Source of the DNA: Cepaea nemoralis
Lineage: Eukaryota > Mollusca > Gastropoda > Stylommatophora > Helicidae
Reading direction: 5' to 3'
NCBI GenBank assembly: GCA_014155875.1
Contig: JACEFZ010017709.1
Location: 1-64,000 of the forward strand
Length of the DNA: 64,000 bases
Shown here piece after piece: positions 34,170 to 45,228 of the stretch. Both the position numbers and the translations under genes were made by a program. A model generated the notes under the pieces. That model did no database searches and was not told where the DNA came from. It saw only the letters and a list, made by a program, of their open reading frames with translations. Each line of letters opens with the position of its first letter. The stretch's first letter is position 1.

Positions 34170-34976
34170 TTATTTACCATATCTCCACTTTTTCAATAAT
34201 GCAAGATTTCTCTCTATAATTGCCATTTCTACATCAATGTCTTCATTGACCCGAGGAGAACTCAAAATATCTTCTTTCATACTACCATTTTCGTTTTCAT
34301 CAGTTTCCGATTTTTCATCCATATATTGTTCTTCTGTGCTTACATTCTCGGCGGCCTCTAATTTTTTTCTTTCTATATCTAACCTAATTTGTCTATCTTG
34401 GTTTCTTAATGATCTTTCCAACAGTGGCATATCTTCATCACTTGATGAATTTTCCCTAATTCGCTTTTGCCTTTTAACTTCTCTATCTCTCTGTCTCGCT
34501 ATCCTCCTTTTTACTGCTTGTCTGGTATTTTTAAATGGTGCTGTTACCTCTTCCTCCATAGATTCAACACTATTATAATCATCATACGTATTATTTTCTT
34601 CCTTCATAAAAGTTTTAGGTATTGTTTCCGCTTGTTCGTAAGTATCATCGTAAACTGGTGTTGTTATTACTTGATTTTGTACCGGATCTTTACCAAAATC
34701 TGAGGGTATCATATATTTAACTCTTCTGACGAGTTGTCCATCTGAGTATAACCCGTCTGAATAATAATAATAAGTATTATTATTATTATTATTATTATTC
34801 CTTCCCTTATCTTCATCTCGTCTTACATGCTCTACATGTGAACGTGCTACATGTCCTGTTATTTGGTTCTTGATAGTATATGATACTGGACCTAATTTTT
34901 CTAAAATGTAATATCCTGGGACCCAATGAGTATCACATTTAGAGTTTCTTCTATGCTTTTTATAGTAAACTATCAC
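34170..34976 (-). CDS. element 2 integrase C-terminus (GPY/F) and charged tail
   Basis: 268 codons. Residues ~20-55 (WVPGYYILEKLGPVSYTIK, HVARSHVEHVRR) match the GPY/F module that ends gypsy integrases and helps target-DNA binding. An (AAT)n tract then encodes eight Asn, followed by Tyr. The rest is strongly charged: basic QAVKRRIARQRDREVKRQKR, then acidic NSSSDEDMP and EKSETDENENGS. The tail has no family I recognise. It is separated from the integrase core by a short frameshifted stretch (34977-35046). Confidence 0.75.
   Translation of the reverse strand: MIVYYKKHRRNSKCDTHWVPGYYILEKLGPVSYTIKNQITGHVARSHVEHVRRDEDKGRNNNNNNNNTYYYYSDGLYSDGQLVRRVKYMIPSDFGKDPVQNQVITTPVYDDTYEQAETIPKTFMKEENNTYDDYNSVESMEEEVTAPFKNTRQAVKRRIARQRDREVKRQKRIRENSSSDEDMPLLERSLRNQDRQIRLDIERKKLEAAENVSTEEQYMDEKSETDENENGSMKEDILSSPRVNEDIDVEMAIIERNLALLKKWRYGK
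34762..34800. repeat. (AAT)n in element 2 integrase tail
   Basis: A trinucleotide AAT/ATT tract of about 39 nt with one phase break, read as polyAsn then polyTyr on the minus strand. Because the unit is 3 nt, expansion keeps the frame. Confidence 0.85.
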
Positions 34977-35046
34977 CTACCTTAAATTCTTGTAGTTGTG
35001 TATTTTTGTCTGCGTACTTTTCTGTCTTTCTCTAGCTTTAATAATA

Positions 35047-35625
35047 TTACTTCTTAACCTTACATGTGCCTTGTGCATTTCCTGTAAAATCATTTCTTAA
35101 AAATTCTACCCATATATTTCCGTCTGGGTTGTAACAGATTGTCAATTGGGAGTATTGGTTCTCTTCCGTATAAGCAGGTAAAATGGTGAAAATCCCTGTC
35201 CCTTCGTTTTGATGCGTTCGTACTGCCCCCAGTGCTGGTCCCAAATAGAGGTCCCAGTCCCTATCATGTTCCTCTACATTTTTTGCTAATATATTGTATA
35301 ACGTCCTATGTTGTCTTTCGTTTTTCGCATTCGAGGAAGGTCTATAATAAGAAGTTTTTATGTGGGCAATATTTAAATCTTGTAGTAATTTCTCAAACTT
35401 TTTGTTTACGAATTCCCTTCCATTATCTGTGAGTACTGTCTGTGGGCAACTAAACCTTGGTATATATTCTTGTAGGAAAATATTAATAACAGAATCAGCG
35501 CTCTTATCTGGAATTGGATACACTTCTGGCCAGAGGCTATAGCAATCTACAATATGAAGTAGATATACATTCCCCGATAACGTTTTTGGATGAGGACCTG
35601 AAATATCTAAACTCACCTTCTGCAT
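35047..35625 (-). CDS. element 2 integrase catalytic core
   Basis: 192 codons. VSLDISGPHP has the first catalytic Asp, TVLTDNGREF the second, and YYRPSSNAKNERQHRTL carries the Glu (residue ~117). It joins element cDNA to host DNA. The upstream HHCC finger is in the preceding frame (35650-36456); only a short stop-containing gap (about 35626-35649) separates them. Downstream, GPY/F follows after another frameshift. Confidence 0.85.
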   Translation of the reverse strand: MQKVSLDISGPHPKTLSGNVYLLHIVDCYSLWPEVYPIPDKSADSVINIFLQEYIPRFSCPQTVLTDNGREFVNKKFEKLLQDLNIAHIKTSYYRPSSNAKNERQHRTLYNILAKNVEEHDRDWDLYLGPALGAVRTHQNEGTGIFTILPAYTEENQYSQLTICYNPDGNIWVEFLRNDFTGNAQGTCKVKK

Positions 35626-35649
35626 TGGGAACTGAGGAATATCCGTATC

Positions 35650-36456
35650 TTATAAGGGACATTTAATTGTTTTCATATTTCTTAACCTACATTTCTCACA
35701 CTCGTCAATGTACTTATAAATGCTTTTAAACATATTTGGCCAATAATACTTTTTCTTAAGAGCTTTGCACAATTTATCACGGCCAAGATGTCCATTTTCG
35801 TCATGATATGCTCTTAAAACCTTGTTTTCTAACTGTTTCGGAATGTATTTCCTCAATTCTGCCTCCTCAGTTTTTTCATTCATATAGTATAACTGTCCAT
35901 CTTGCTGCAATTCAATAAAATTCTTTTTGAAAGTGTTTTCGGCTGTTTCTTTCAACTTGTGTTTAATTTCTATTACTTTCGGATCTAGTTCTTGTTCTTC
36001 CTTCATATTAAAATGTGGTACTTGTGGACCCTCCGCTATTTGTTCAAGTTCTTGTTCTGTCTGTGAGCTTTCAAAGTTTTCTCTATTCAACACGGCCGAA
36101 TCTAGTATATTTACCTGCCAGTTTCGGTCGTCTATCTCAGGCTCTCCCTCATTCTCATTATCCTCAGATATCTCAGAGTATGGAATTCTGGACAATAAAT
36201 CTGCACAGGTATTTTCTTTACCGGATATATACTCGACCTTTGCGTTGTATCCTTGTAAGTTCAGCGCCCATGTCTGTATTTTTCTGTTTTGTACTGGGGC
36301 TTCTAGTAAAGATTTTAATGGCATGTGATCAGTTTTAATGATGAAACTTGCGTTATGTAAATAATAATCTAGTTTTTGTAGAGCATAGTGGATAGCATAT
36401 GCCTCCTTCTCAACTGTCGACCACTTTTTCTGAGATTTGCTAAGTTTGTGTGACAA
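35650..36456 (-). CDS. element 2 RNase H C-terminal part and integrase HHCC finger
   Basis: 268 codons. LSKSQKKWSTVEKEAYAIHYAL has the catalytic Glu of RNase H, IIKTDHMPLKSLL the next Asp, and YISGKENTCADLLSRIPY the last. A linker of about 100 residues leads to the integrase zinc finger: RAYHDENGHLGRDKLCKAL, then YYWPN and DECEKCRL. The first RNase H Asp (YTDASDKAIGACL) is just upstream across a frame break near 36560. Confidence 0.85.
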   Translation of the reverse strand: MSHKLSKSQKKWSTVEKEAYAIHYALQKLDYYLHNASFIIKTDHMPLKSLLEAPVQNRKIQTWALNLQGYNAKVEYISGKENTCADLLSRIPYSEISEDNENEGEPEIDDRNWQVNILDSAVLNRENFESSQTEQELEQIAEGPQVPHFNMKEEQELDPKVIEIKHKLKETAENTFKKNFIELQQDGQLYYMNEKTEEAELRKYIPKQLENKVLRAYHDENGHLGRDKLCKALKKKYYWPNMFKSIYKYIDECEKCRLRNMKTIKCPL

Positions 36457-37438
36457 AACGTAGATTGGTCTCTCATTTCTAACTCCTGGTATTCCTGAAT
36501 TTCCGCCTTCATATGGTTGCGTTAAACATGCCCCTATAGCTTTGTCCGAAGCATCTGTATATTACGCCAATTGTTTGTTTAAGTCTGGATGTGCCAAAAG
36601 TGGAACTGTTGTTAAGCTGTTTTTTAAAAAATCAAATGCTTTCTGACAATTTTCAGTCCATTTAAATCTTGCGTATTTACAAGTCAAGGTTTGTAATGGG
36701 TTCTGCTATTTCTGCAAAGTTTGGAACGAACCGACGATAGTACCCAGACATACCGATAAAAGCTCGAACTTCTCTTATATTGGTTGGAGCAGGTAATTCT
36801 CTAATGACTTTAACTTTATCCTGATCTGGTTTAATTCCTTCTCTATTAATGATGTACCCCAAATACTTAGTTTCTGTTTTTAGGAATTCACATTTACTGA
36901 GTTTCAATTTAACATCATGTAATTTTAGTCTATCAAATACTAACTTTACGTGTTTCAGGTGGTCTTGCACGTCTCCTGCTGTGTAGATTAAAATGTCATC
37001 TATATATGCTAATGCGAACTTTTGCATGCCTTCTAATACTTGATTTATTAATAACATATAATGGGAAGGCGCCGTCTTGACTCCAAAAGGCATTCGTAAA
37101 AATTCGGAAGAACCTGCGTGGGTACAGAAAGCACTTTTCTTCTGAATAGGGATGCACCAAAATCCTGAACTTGGGTCCAGCGTAGTAAAGAAGGTAGACC
37201 CATTAAGTAGTCCTAAAATATCATCAATCACTGGCAATGGGTAAGCTACATTCTTGGTGATTTTGTTCAGGGCCCTGTAGTCACAGCAAAAGCGATGACT
37301 CCCGTCCTTCTTGGTCACTATAACAATCGGAGATGACCACTCTGACTTGGATCTTGTTATGATTCCCGCTTTTAGCATATCTTCTATTGCTTTTTCTACG
37401 ATCTCTCTATTCCTTAGAGGAGGTCTATATGGTTTCAA
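36457..37438 (-). CDS. element 2 reverse transcriptase
   Basis: The open frame 37438-36677 (253 codons) has RNREIVEKAIEDMLKAGII, SPIVIVTKKDGSHRFCCDYRAL, FFTTLDPSSGF (the usual LDLKSGY changed), MPFGVKTAPSHY, catalytic ALAYIDDILIYT, LGYIINREGIKPD and IREVRAFIGMSGYYRRFV. All RT palm motifs are present. The frame breaks at ITNLDL; the connection to RNase H, with FKWTENCQKAFDFL and YTDASDKAIG, continues in another frame to 36457, with one stop near 36563. Confidence 0.85.
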
Positions 37439-37509
37439 ACTAATTGGTGGATGAATTTTCTGTGTCTATTTCCATAGTAACTGTCTTAGTCTTACCTAAC
37501 TCCAAGTCA

Positions 37510-38415
<906 letters not shown>

Positions 38416-39649
38416 TTAATATACGATATAAAAAAAATTCCTTGATTACACTGACTTGCGCTCCTGAATCAATCAATGTTCTAATTCTAAATTTTCCTAT
38501 TTCTATAATGCATGAACTGGGATCAATCATATTCAGCTGAAAACTGTTTATCTCTCCAAGTTGAGGCCATTTTCTATATTCTCTATTTCTAATTGTCCTA
38601 TTATACTTGCCATCTGGGTAATTAATATATTCACTCATTGTTGGGACCTTTCTGTTTTCCCTCCTACCGCGGGTCCTATTCAGTAAGTGGGACGCCAGTT
38701 TTCCTGCGTTCTTGGCCTTGTAAAATTCCTGTCTGTCTTCAAAATTTCTATTTGGTCCAGTGTTTCCACTTCTATTCTGTGCACTAACCTGAGCACGTTT
38801 GTTACTACAAAATCTAAAAGCGTGTCCCCTCTGACCACAACTCCAACAAACCATATTTGTGCCACCTACCGTCTCTCTTATAGGGTTTCTCATTTGTCTT
38901 TCTCTATCACGAGTATTTTGATTATTATTTCCTTGCAGTGTCTGAATTTCTCCCCGTCTTCTCCATCCGTACCTCGCTTGTCCTATCTCCATGGGCTCCT
39001 CAATTCTTTCTTCTCTATTACTTCCTATCTCTCGTCCTACTCTTAGTCTAAATCTTCTTCTCAAATTCTCTTCCTGTACAGCTATATCCACAGCTTGTGA
39101 TAACCTCTCAGGGTTTTCTCTCATTAATTTAAACTTCAGTCCATCCGACTTTATACCGTCTACAAAAATTCCGACCAACATCCTTTCTACCTCTTCCCCT
39201 CGTACGTTCTGTCCCATAAATGCTTCTTCAGCTAGGTTAATCAACCTATCACTAAATAATTGCACAGTTTCTCCAGTGTTCTGCTTGGATTGTCTTAACA
39301 CTGAAAACGCATGCTGAGGATCTGTGATCTCAGCATACTTATGGGCTAAATCATCTTTAAACTGCTCCCATGTCTCATCTACTCCAGCTTCTAATTTTCT
39401 TCTAATGTGATCCGAAACCGGTGTTACAGTGGCCTGATAAACAATATTCTTCTTCTCCTCGTCTGTCGCTCCCACCAAAAATGCATGTTTCTCCACCGAG
39501 GTCATCCATCTCTTAAAGTCCTTCGCCTGCCCACTGAATTTTTCAATATCTGTGCCTACCCCTTGCTGCTTTATTGCGGAGTTGAGTCTGCTTATTGCTC
39601 TACCCACTCCCCCTAAAACTTGTGTCAACAATACCTGTTCTTCTGCCAT

Positions 39650-40737
39650 GTTGCAATATTCTTGTTATATAACTTCACTCAATAGAAATTATTTCAACAT
39701 TACAATATGGTTAATTATAATTAATATATTAATATACTTTATGTAAGGATACCCTTGAGGATGTAAGTTTCCCAGCGAGTAGTATCGTGTTCTTCAAAAA
39801 AATCCATCCAATTGACGAGAACTATACTGTTAATTTCGATCCTGAGTAGTCTCTGGCTTCGCTAGTGTAATGATCCCTTTCACCCCTGGTTGGGCACGTC
39901 TGAACTTTGGCTTCACCCCTGGTTGGGCACGTCTGAACTTTGGCTTCACCCCTGGTTGGGCACGTCTGAACTTTGGCTTCACCCCTGGTTGGGCACGTCT
40001 GAGTGACTTGGTTCTTCGGTATCGGTCTGGAAACGCCTCTAGCTCGACTTTAGTCAGAAACAAAGCGATTAAAATAAGCTCTCCTCCTTAGCAAGGCCGG
40101 CAACCATTATGCCCACCCGCCTCAGAGGAGTCCAGTGCAGCTGAATCGCATACTTGATGAATTGAGTGTGACCCTTCCAGTTTCGTATCTGTCTCGTAAA
40201 TGTCCTCTCCAACCAGTTTTAAACAATCGAGCAAAGAGCGGTTCGTCTGACGATTTAAGAACAGCTCATTCTTGACAGCTGGTTCTCGAACTGATTATCG
40301 TGCAGGACTGACTGACATACGTACAGCAACGAGCGAGCTTGGTTGGCCTGGCTTCCTGGGTTCGGCGAAAAACAACAGCAGCAATAAGCGACTCCGACTG
40401 GCTTTTTGAGTTCAGCAAAAATCACTGTGCGCCAAGCATCAGGCTACTGTGTAACAATGACTCAGTCATGGCCACAGAACATCGGTCTCTTAGTTAGGCA
40501 GTACTGAGCAGCTTCTTGACCTTCACTGAGGACTATATTACGATAATTCGGCAGCCCGAGAAATCACAACAACTACCCCTGGCCGGGCTTTCAGTTGTTG
40601 TGTCTCTCAAAAATAATCAACAAGAACAGCATTCATTTTCCGGCATGTTCAATAGAAGTCTTCGCTTGTGCCAAGATGATTCCCGCGTCGACCCATATGT
40701 TGGAAATCCTCGGGTCTACGGCAACAAAATAGAGTCC
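39650..40737 (-). other. element 2 leader with 33-bp minisatellite and putative primer site
   Basis: Lies between 5' LTR (minus orientation) and gag. On the minus strand it begins GGACTCTATTTTGTTGCCGTAG, matching the likely primer site of element 1. Apart from the 33-bp repeat near 39879-40010 I see no coding match. Confidence 0.55.
39879..40010. repeat. 33-bp minisatellite in element 2 leader (four copies)
   Basis: The unit starts TTCACCCCTGGTTGGGCACG and continues TCTGAACTTTGGC. Copies begin near 39879, 39912, 39945 and 39978; the last is cut short after CACGTCTGA. As 33 is a multiple of three, frames on both strands stay open (FTPGWARLNFG on plus), but neither resembles a protein. Confidence 0.9.
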
Positions 40738-40916
40738 TATAACAGTGCTAGAGGACAACAAGGCCGCTGTATGTAGTTGATGGTGCGTGTCTATAAACGA
40801 CAAAGTCAATTTTAACAATTCATCCGAGTTTATTGGCATCAACTTGTAAAGTACTGTACAGATGAAATCATACACGACTTGTCCAACTCGGCGGCCGATG
40901 GAAACTGTTTACGTCA

Positions 40917-40960
40917 ACGCGTGAGCAACCCTAGATCCCTAACTACCGGTGCTCACGCGT
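40917..40960 (-). other. hairpin in element 2 LTR
   Basis: ACGCGTGAGCA (40917-40927) and TGCTCACGCGT (40950-40960) form an 11-bp perfect stem with a 22-nt loop. The same arms are in the other LTR (near 32090-32133). Element 1's LTR has a hairpin of unrelated sequence at the corresponding place. Confidence 0.65.
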
Positions 40961-41043
40961 GTACAAACCTATTTCCCCTTGTTTTTGCACACCATCTATT
41001 AACTCATTAACTCCCTAACAGAGATGGTGCTCTGTTATAGACC

Positions 41044-41836
41044 TTTACAAGATTAGGTTTCCCGGATCAAATTCTGACGGACAATGGGTCCCAGTTTTGT
41101 CGGAAACTCATGGAGAAGGTATTTAGGGTGTTCCACTCTAACCACATACATACCAGCCCTTACCACCCTCAAGCCAAAGGACAAGTAGAGCGTTTCAACG
41201 GCACGTTGATGACAATGCTCAGGAAACTGGCACAGGAGAAACCTGATAGGTGGGATGAATATATCCCAGCAGCACTCTTTGCCTATCGGGAAGTTCCTCA
41301 TGGCTCAACAGGACTACCACGTTGCTGTTTAGTCGTCCACTCAAATGACCGTTGGAAGCCATGTTGAGGAGTTGCACTGAAGAGGGGACGTCAGAAGAAG
41401 TTATCTTTTATTACAAATATGTGGAGGAACTGAAAGAAAAACTTCACAAGGGATGGATTCGGGCGAATCAAAACTTGAAAAAGGCCAGAAAAAGACATGC
41501 GACTTACTACAACCGTAGGTCTAAAGACAGATCTCTAGAGGTGGGAGACAAAGTCTTGTTGCTACTCCCAACGGGAAACAACAAACTGGAGATAGGTTGG
41601 CAAGGACCATTTCCCGTGGAAAAGGTGTTATCCAGAACCAACTATCAGATCCGGATCCGGGGAAAGTCGAAGATTTTCCATATCAATCTCCTGAGGAAAT
41701 ACGAGGAGAGACCCGGAGACAAAGCAGCTAACCTCATGGCAATGGCAGTTGCTGTGGAGACTGAAGTGGGAACCAACGAGGGCAGGGAATATCCCTTGGT
41801 ACACCAGGAAGCCTATAGGGATGTGCAAGTGAACCC
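41044..41836 (+). pseudogene. unit D integrase core (rest) and GPY/F tail, cut by a LINE
   Basis: Resumes after the GACC duplication: LGFPDQILTDNGSQF, HTSPYHPQAKGQVERFNG. A deletion near 41320 (about 8 nt of CCCGCTACG) shifts the frame. From 41352 the tail keeps the AAAAA run lost in A-C, so KKARKRHATYYNRRSKDRSLEVGDKVLLL and WQGPFPVEKV are in frame. It stops at VNP where the LINE is inserted (41837). Confidence 0.85.
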
Positions 41837-42991
41837 GGAAACGATATTGTAGTCTTACAAGAAACACAGCTCAGCGACGGAACAGTCAATGTCGCGGGAT
41901 TTCAGGGATTCTTTAACAGGCAACACCTCGGACAGGCCATTCTGGTCCGCGACAACATACTAGTGTCTGAGATCGATATGTCTTCCTGGAACAGTGATGC
42001 CCTGCAAGTGCAGGCATTAAGAATAGTGACACCAGTGCAGCTTGTAATCGTGAACGTGTATGCGCGAAATGGGAAGGTCGACGTGCGACAATGGCAGAAT
42101 TTGTTCGATATGGATGAAAGGCATATCATCTACTGTGGGGACTTCAATGCCAGAGGCAGTCAATGGGGGAATTGCATCACCAATAGACAGGGAGTAGATC
42201 TGGAGGACGCCCTGGCATCTGCTGCCCTAATCTGTCTGAATGATGGGAAGGTCACTAGAATAGCCACACGACCAGGTGACTCTGACAGCGTCATTGACTT
42301 GGCTCTGGTGTCGCCCACCATCGCACCAAGGTGCCAGTGGAGCACACTGGGATACCACGATAGTGACCACTACCCTTGTGTCATCCTGATCAAGAAAGAC
42401 GGGGCCATGAGTCAAAGAAACAAGACAAATGCCTTCCCGTACGACAACACTGGTCAAGACGCCATAAGCAAGATCAGAAGAAGAAAACTAACTTCCTCCC
42501 GCAGGAGACACGAAAGATGGTTGCAGCCACCATGGTGGAATGGAGAGGTCGAGAAGGCATGGCTGGGAAAGAGGCAGGCTGTCAAAGACTGGCAAAAGGC
42601 CAGAAAAGCTAACATGCCACAGGTTGAATTGGCGAACCTGAAGACTGAGGTCGATAGGACGACGACTTTTTTCAAATCCTGCGCCAAACAGGCCAAGGCC
42701 GAGAAATGGGACGAGTTCTGCAGGAAGGTGTGCTCCGAGCGATCTCTTACGACATTCTGGCGCCTCCACAAGAGCATGAACGGAGCTGCACAACGTAGGG
42801 GTATTCCAGACTTTCAAGGCACAGACCTCGCATGGAAAAAGTCGGATGCGGATAAAGGTAAGGCCCTTCTTGCACGCTACATAGAACAGACTGACCAGAA
42901 AGACGAGCCCGCCAGACAGAGGACCACGACGACACTCTCTCAGTTGTGCGAGGGGGTCGGGACAGACGAAGAATGGACAATCACAGCTTAG
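41837..42991 (+). CDS. LINE ORF2 part 1: apurinic-type endonuclease and linker
   Basis: Open from the insertion point (frame beginning GNDIVVLQETQLSDG); the first Met at 41963 is internal. Endonuclease motifs: QET (41861-41869), VIVNVYARNG, IYCGDFNARGSQWG with catalytic Asp/Asn, DSVIDLALVS, GYHDSDHYP with the final Asp-His. It nicks target DNA to prime reverse transcription. A basic linker (RRRKLTSSRRRHERWLQPPWW, KRQAVKDWQKA) precedes RT. It ends at TAG 42989-42991, in the same frame as the RT segment. The family's N-terminal residues (usually with a catalytic Asn) and ORF1 are missing. Confidence 0.88.
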   Translation, partial: GNDIVVLQETQLSDGTVNVAGFQGFFNRQHLGQAILVRDNILVSEIDMSSWNSDALQVQALRIVTPVQLVIVNVYARNGKVDVRQWQNLFDMDERHIIYCGDFNARGSQWGNCITNRQGVDLEDALASAALICLNDGKVTRIATRPGDSDSVIDLALVSPTIAPRCQWSTLGYHDSDHYPCVILIKKDGAMSQRNKTNAFPYDNTGQDAISKIRRRKLTSSRRRHERWLQPPWWNGEVEKAWLGKRQAVKDWQKARKANMPQVELANLKTEVDRTTTFFKSCAKQAKAEKWDEFCRKVCSERSLTTFWRLHKSMNGAAQRRGIPDFQGTDLAWKKSDADKGKALLARYIEQTDQKDEPARQRTTTTLSQLCEGVGTDEEWTITA

Positions 42992-45220
42992 ATATTGCAT
43001 GCGATGCTCAAGAAAACACATAACACCGCCCCAGGCCCAGACGGCATCCGATATGGTGACCTACTGGTGATATCAGATGATGACAAGGAAGAACTGGCCA
43101 GAGAATTCAACACCAGTATCCAGAGGGGTCAGGTCAAAGAAGAATGGCTACATAGCTACTTGCTGCCGCTGCCAAAACCGAACAAAGACCATTCCAAGAT
43201 AAGCGGCTACAGAATCATTACGATGCAGAATACTGTTGGCAAGCTACTGGAGAAAATTGTAGCACATAGACTTGCTTGGGACTTGGAACAGCTCGGCTGC
43301 TTCCCGCCCACACTTGGAGGATACAGACGCAACAAAGAGTCATGGCTGAATGCGGCAGTCTTTGCTCAAGATGTTTACGAAGGATTTCAGGTCAGAGAAG
43401 AGACATGTGCGGCCGCCATAGACTTAGAGGACGCATATAACAGAGTATCTTTCGAGCACTTGACGCAAACCCTCTTCAGACTGAAAGTGCACCCTCACCT
43501 TGTACGATGGATAGCTGCAGTTCTGCTCCAAAGGAAGGTGGTGCTAAGATGCGGGAGTTGGTCTTCTGAGCCGATAACGATATGTCCAGGATTGCCGCAG
43601 GGTTCACCACTGTCACCAGTACTATTCAACGTGTATACGGTGCCGATCACTGAGCAACAGTTGGACGGGAGGGGTAGGACTCTGTCATTCGTTGACGACA
43701 TCCTCGTGTATCGACAGGGTCGAGATAGACAGGCGGTTGCCAGTGATATGCAGGGCGAACTATATCGAATTTCCTCATGGTGTGCTGATGCCGATGCCCT
43801 TGTCAATCCTGCAAAGGCAACGGTTACATGGTTCTCACTAAACAACCATATTGTGAAAACAGACCTGCCGGCAGTAAGAATGGATAGGAGCAGTTTGAGT
43901 AGAACCCAGTCAATGACATATCTTGGCGTGAGGCTTGATCGTAGCCTGTCCTTCAGAGATCATGTCGACTATGTCATAACGAAGGCTCGAAAAGGGTTGT
44001 CAGCAATGAGAGTCATGGCGACTGCCAATATCGAGCAAAGACTGCTAATACTTCTGTTCCAAGGACTTGTACTTTCACGCATCGAGTATGCCCTGGCCAT
44101 CCTCACTGTCAGCCCTACACAGATTGGAAGACTCGAAAAGGTACAAAACGAAGCCATGCACATCATTTTGGGGTGCACGAGAGACACCAGCTGTGTAGCA
44201 ATGAGATACCTCCTTGACCTCCCGACAATGGAACACAGGATCAAGATCTGGAGAGCTCGAGCATACTTAAAAATAAGTGCAGATGAGCAGCACCCTCTGC
44301 ATGACGCTATATTCAGAGAAAAGGGTGACAGGCTAAAGAGGGGCATATCATGGATGAGTCGGGCTGAAGATGTCGTCAGACAGGTCTGCAGTCTTACCAG
44401 TATCAACCCCGGCAAGGAATGGGTGCCGGTGCCTCCAGCCTTTAAGTGTACTTTCTCCTGCATTATCACACTCGACAGACGGTGCAGAGAGCAGAACCCT
44501 GCCGCTGTCAATGCAGAGGTTAACGCCCTCATCTATGAACACTCAGATAACCCCGAAGTGCTCATCTATACAGATGGATCTGTTGTAAAGCAGCAGAGAA
44601 GTGCGTGGGCATTTAGAGCCCGTTCAGCGGGCCGAACCGTTCAAGAATCCAGTGGTGCCCACTCTATGACCACGAGCAGCATGACGATAGAGGTGATGGC
44701 AGTTACACAGGCTTTCATATGGCTGGAATCACAGCATTATACCAACGTGTGTGTACTAAGTGATTCAATGAGCATGATTCAGAAGGTCGAAGCTGGATCT
44801 GTACGTAGACAGTGGACTGAGTCGCTGCGGAAGTCTGTTGTCCGTAAAGTCACCTTCATCTTCGTCCCGGGACATGCGGGAGTCGAGGGAAATGAACGAG
44901 CTGACAAACTGGCTGGCTCTGCACCCCCTGTAGATGGCCAGCCCATGGATCGTGCCGATGTTATTAACGTCCTTAAAGATTTGGCGAGAACAGAGGAATT
45001 TGGCGTCAGTGAGTCCACATCGCTGTCCAGGATGAAAGACCTGGGAGTAAGAATCGGCACAGCCAGACGCGAGAGGTACATCGGGAAAACAAAGTGCCTC
45101 GTCAACCAACACAGAACTGGCACTATTAGCCACCGGACGCTGATGCATATGATGGGGGGAGGATCTGAGCACCTATGGACATGTCCGGAGTGCAACGAAG
45201 ATACCCCAACTGATAACTGA
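42992..45220 (+). CDS. LINE ORF2 part 2: reverse transcriptase, RNase H, CPxC tail
   Basis: Same frame as part 1. RT: NTAPGPDGIRYGDL (~14-27), WLHSYLLPLPKPNKDHSKISGYRIIT, AAAIDLEDAYNRV, GLPQGSPLSPVLFNVY, catalytic LSFVDDILVYRQ, TYLGVRLDRSLSFRDHV. RNase H: LIYTDGSVVKQQRSAWAF (first Asp), MTIEVMAVTQAF (Glu), VCVLSDSMSMI (Asp), FVPGHAGVEGNERADKLAG (last Asp). The C-terminus HLWTCPECNED is a CPxC zinc-type motif. Stop TGA 45218-45220 lies within the AACTGAT tail repeat, so there is no separate 3' UTR. With RNase H present, I/Nimb-type LINEs fit best; R1 and Jockey groups generally lack it. Confidence 0.9.
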   Translation: MLHAMLKKTHNTAPGPDGIRYGDLLVISDDDKEELAREFNTSIQRGQVKEEWLHSYLLPLPKPNKDHSKISGYRIITMQNTVGKLLEKIVAHRLAWDLEQLGCFPPTLGGYRRNKESWLNAAVFAQDVYEGFQVREETCAAAIDLEDAYNRVSFEHLTQTLFRLKVHPHLVRWIAAVLLQRKVVLRCGSWSSEPITICPGLPQGSPLSPVLFNVYTVPITEQQLDGRGRTLSFVDDILVYRQGRDRQAVASDMQGELYRISSWCADADALVNPAKATVTWFSLNNHIVKTDLPAVRMDRSSLSRTQSMTYLGVRLDRSLSFRDHVDYVITKARKGLSAMRVMATANIEQRLLILLFQGLVLSRIEYALAILTVSPTQIGRLEKVQNEAMHIILGCTRDTSCVAMRYLLDLPTMEHRIKIWRARAYLKISADEQHPLHDAIFREKGDRLKRGISWMSRAEDVVRQVCSLTSINPGKEWVPVPPAFKCTFSCIITLDRRCREQNPAAVNAEVNALIYEHSDNPEVLIYTDGSVVKQQRSAWAFRARSAGRTVQESSGAHSMTTSSMTIEVMAVTQAFIWLESQHYTNVCVLSDSMSMIQKVEAGSVRRQWTESLRKSVVRKVTFIFVPGHAGVEGNERADKLAGSAPPVDGQPMDRADVINVLKDLARTEEFGVSESTSLSRMKDLGVRIGTARRERYIGKTKCLVNQHRTGTISHRTLMHMMGGGSEHLWTCPECNEDTPTDN

Positions 45221-45228
45221 TAACTGAT
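45208..45228 (+). repeat. (AACTGAT)3 LINE tail containing the stop codon
   Basis: Three tandem AACTGAT units end the LINE. The last ORF2 codons (Thr-Asp-Asn-stop) are read from the first two units. Confidence 0.85.

Larger units (their letters stand above)
41837..45228 (+). mobile_element. 5'-truncated I-superfamily LINE inserted in unit D
   Basis: The target duplication AACCC (41832-41836, 45229-45233) brackets 3,392 bp. The 5' end is truncated within the endonuclease N-terminus. The 3' end is three copies of AACTGAT. Domain order is EN, RT, RNase H, CPxC motif. Only one in-frame stop (TAG 42989-42991) interrupts about 1,128 codons, so it is young. It is related to the remnant at 1-2105 and to the two LINEs at 57408-61738. 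Confidence 0.93.

Noticed and set aside
41044..41836. A separate integrase gene fragment
   Set aside because: It continues unit D integrase exactly (GACC duplication, same residues) after removal of element 2, so it is not an independent element.
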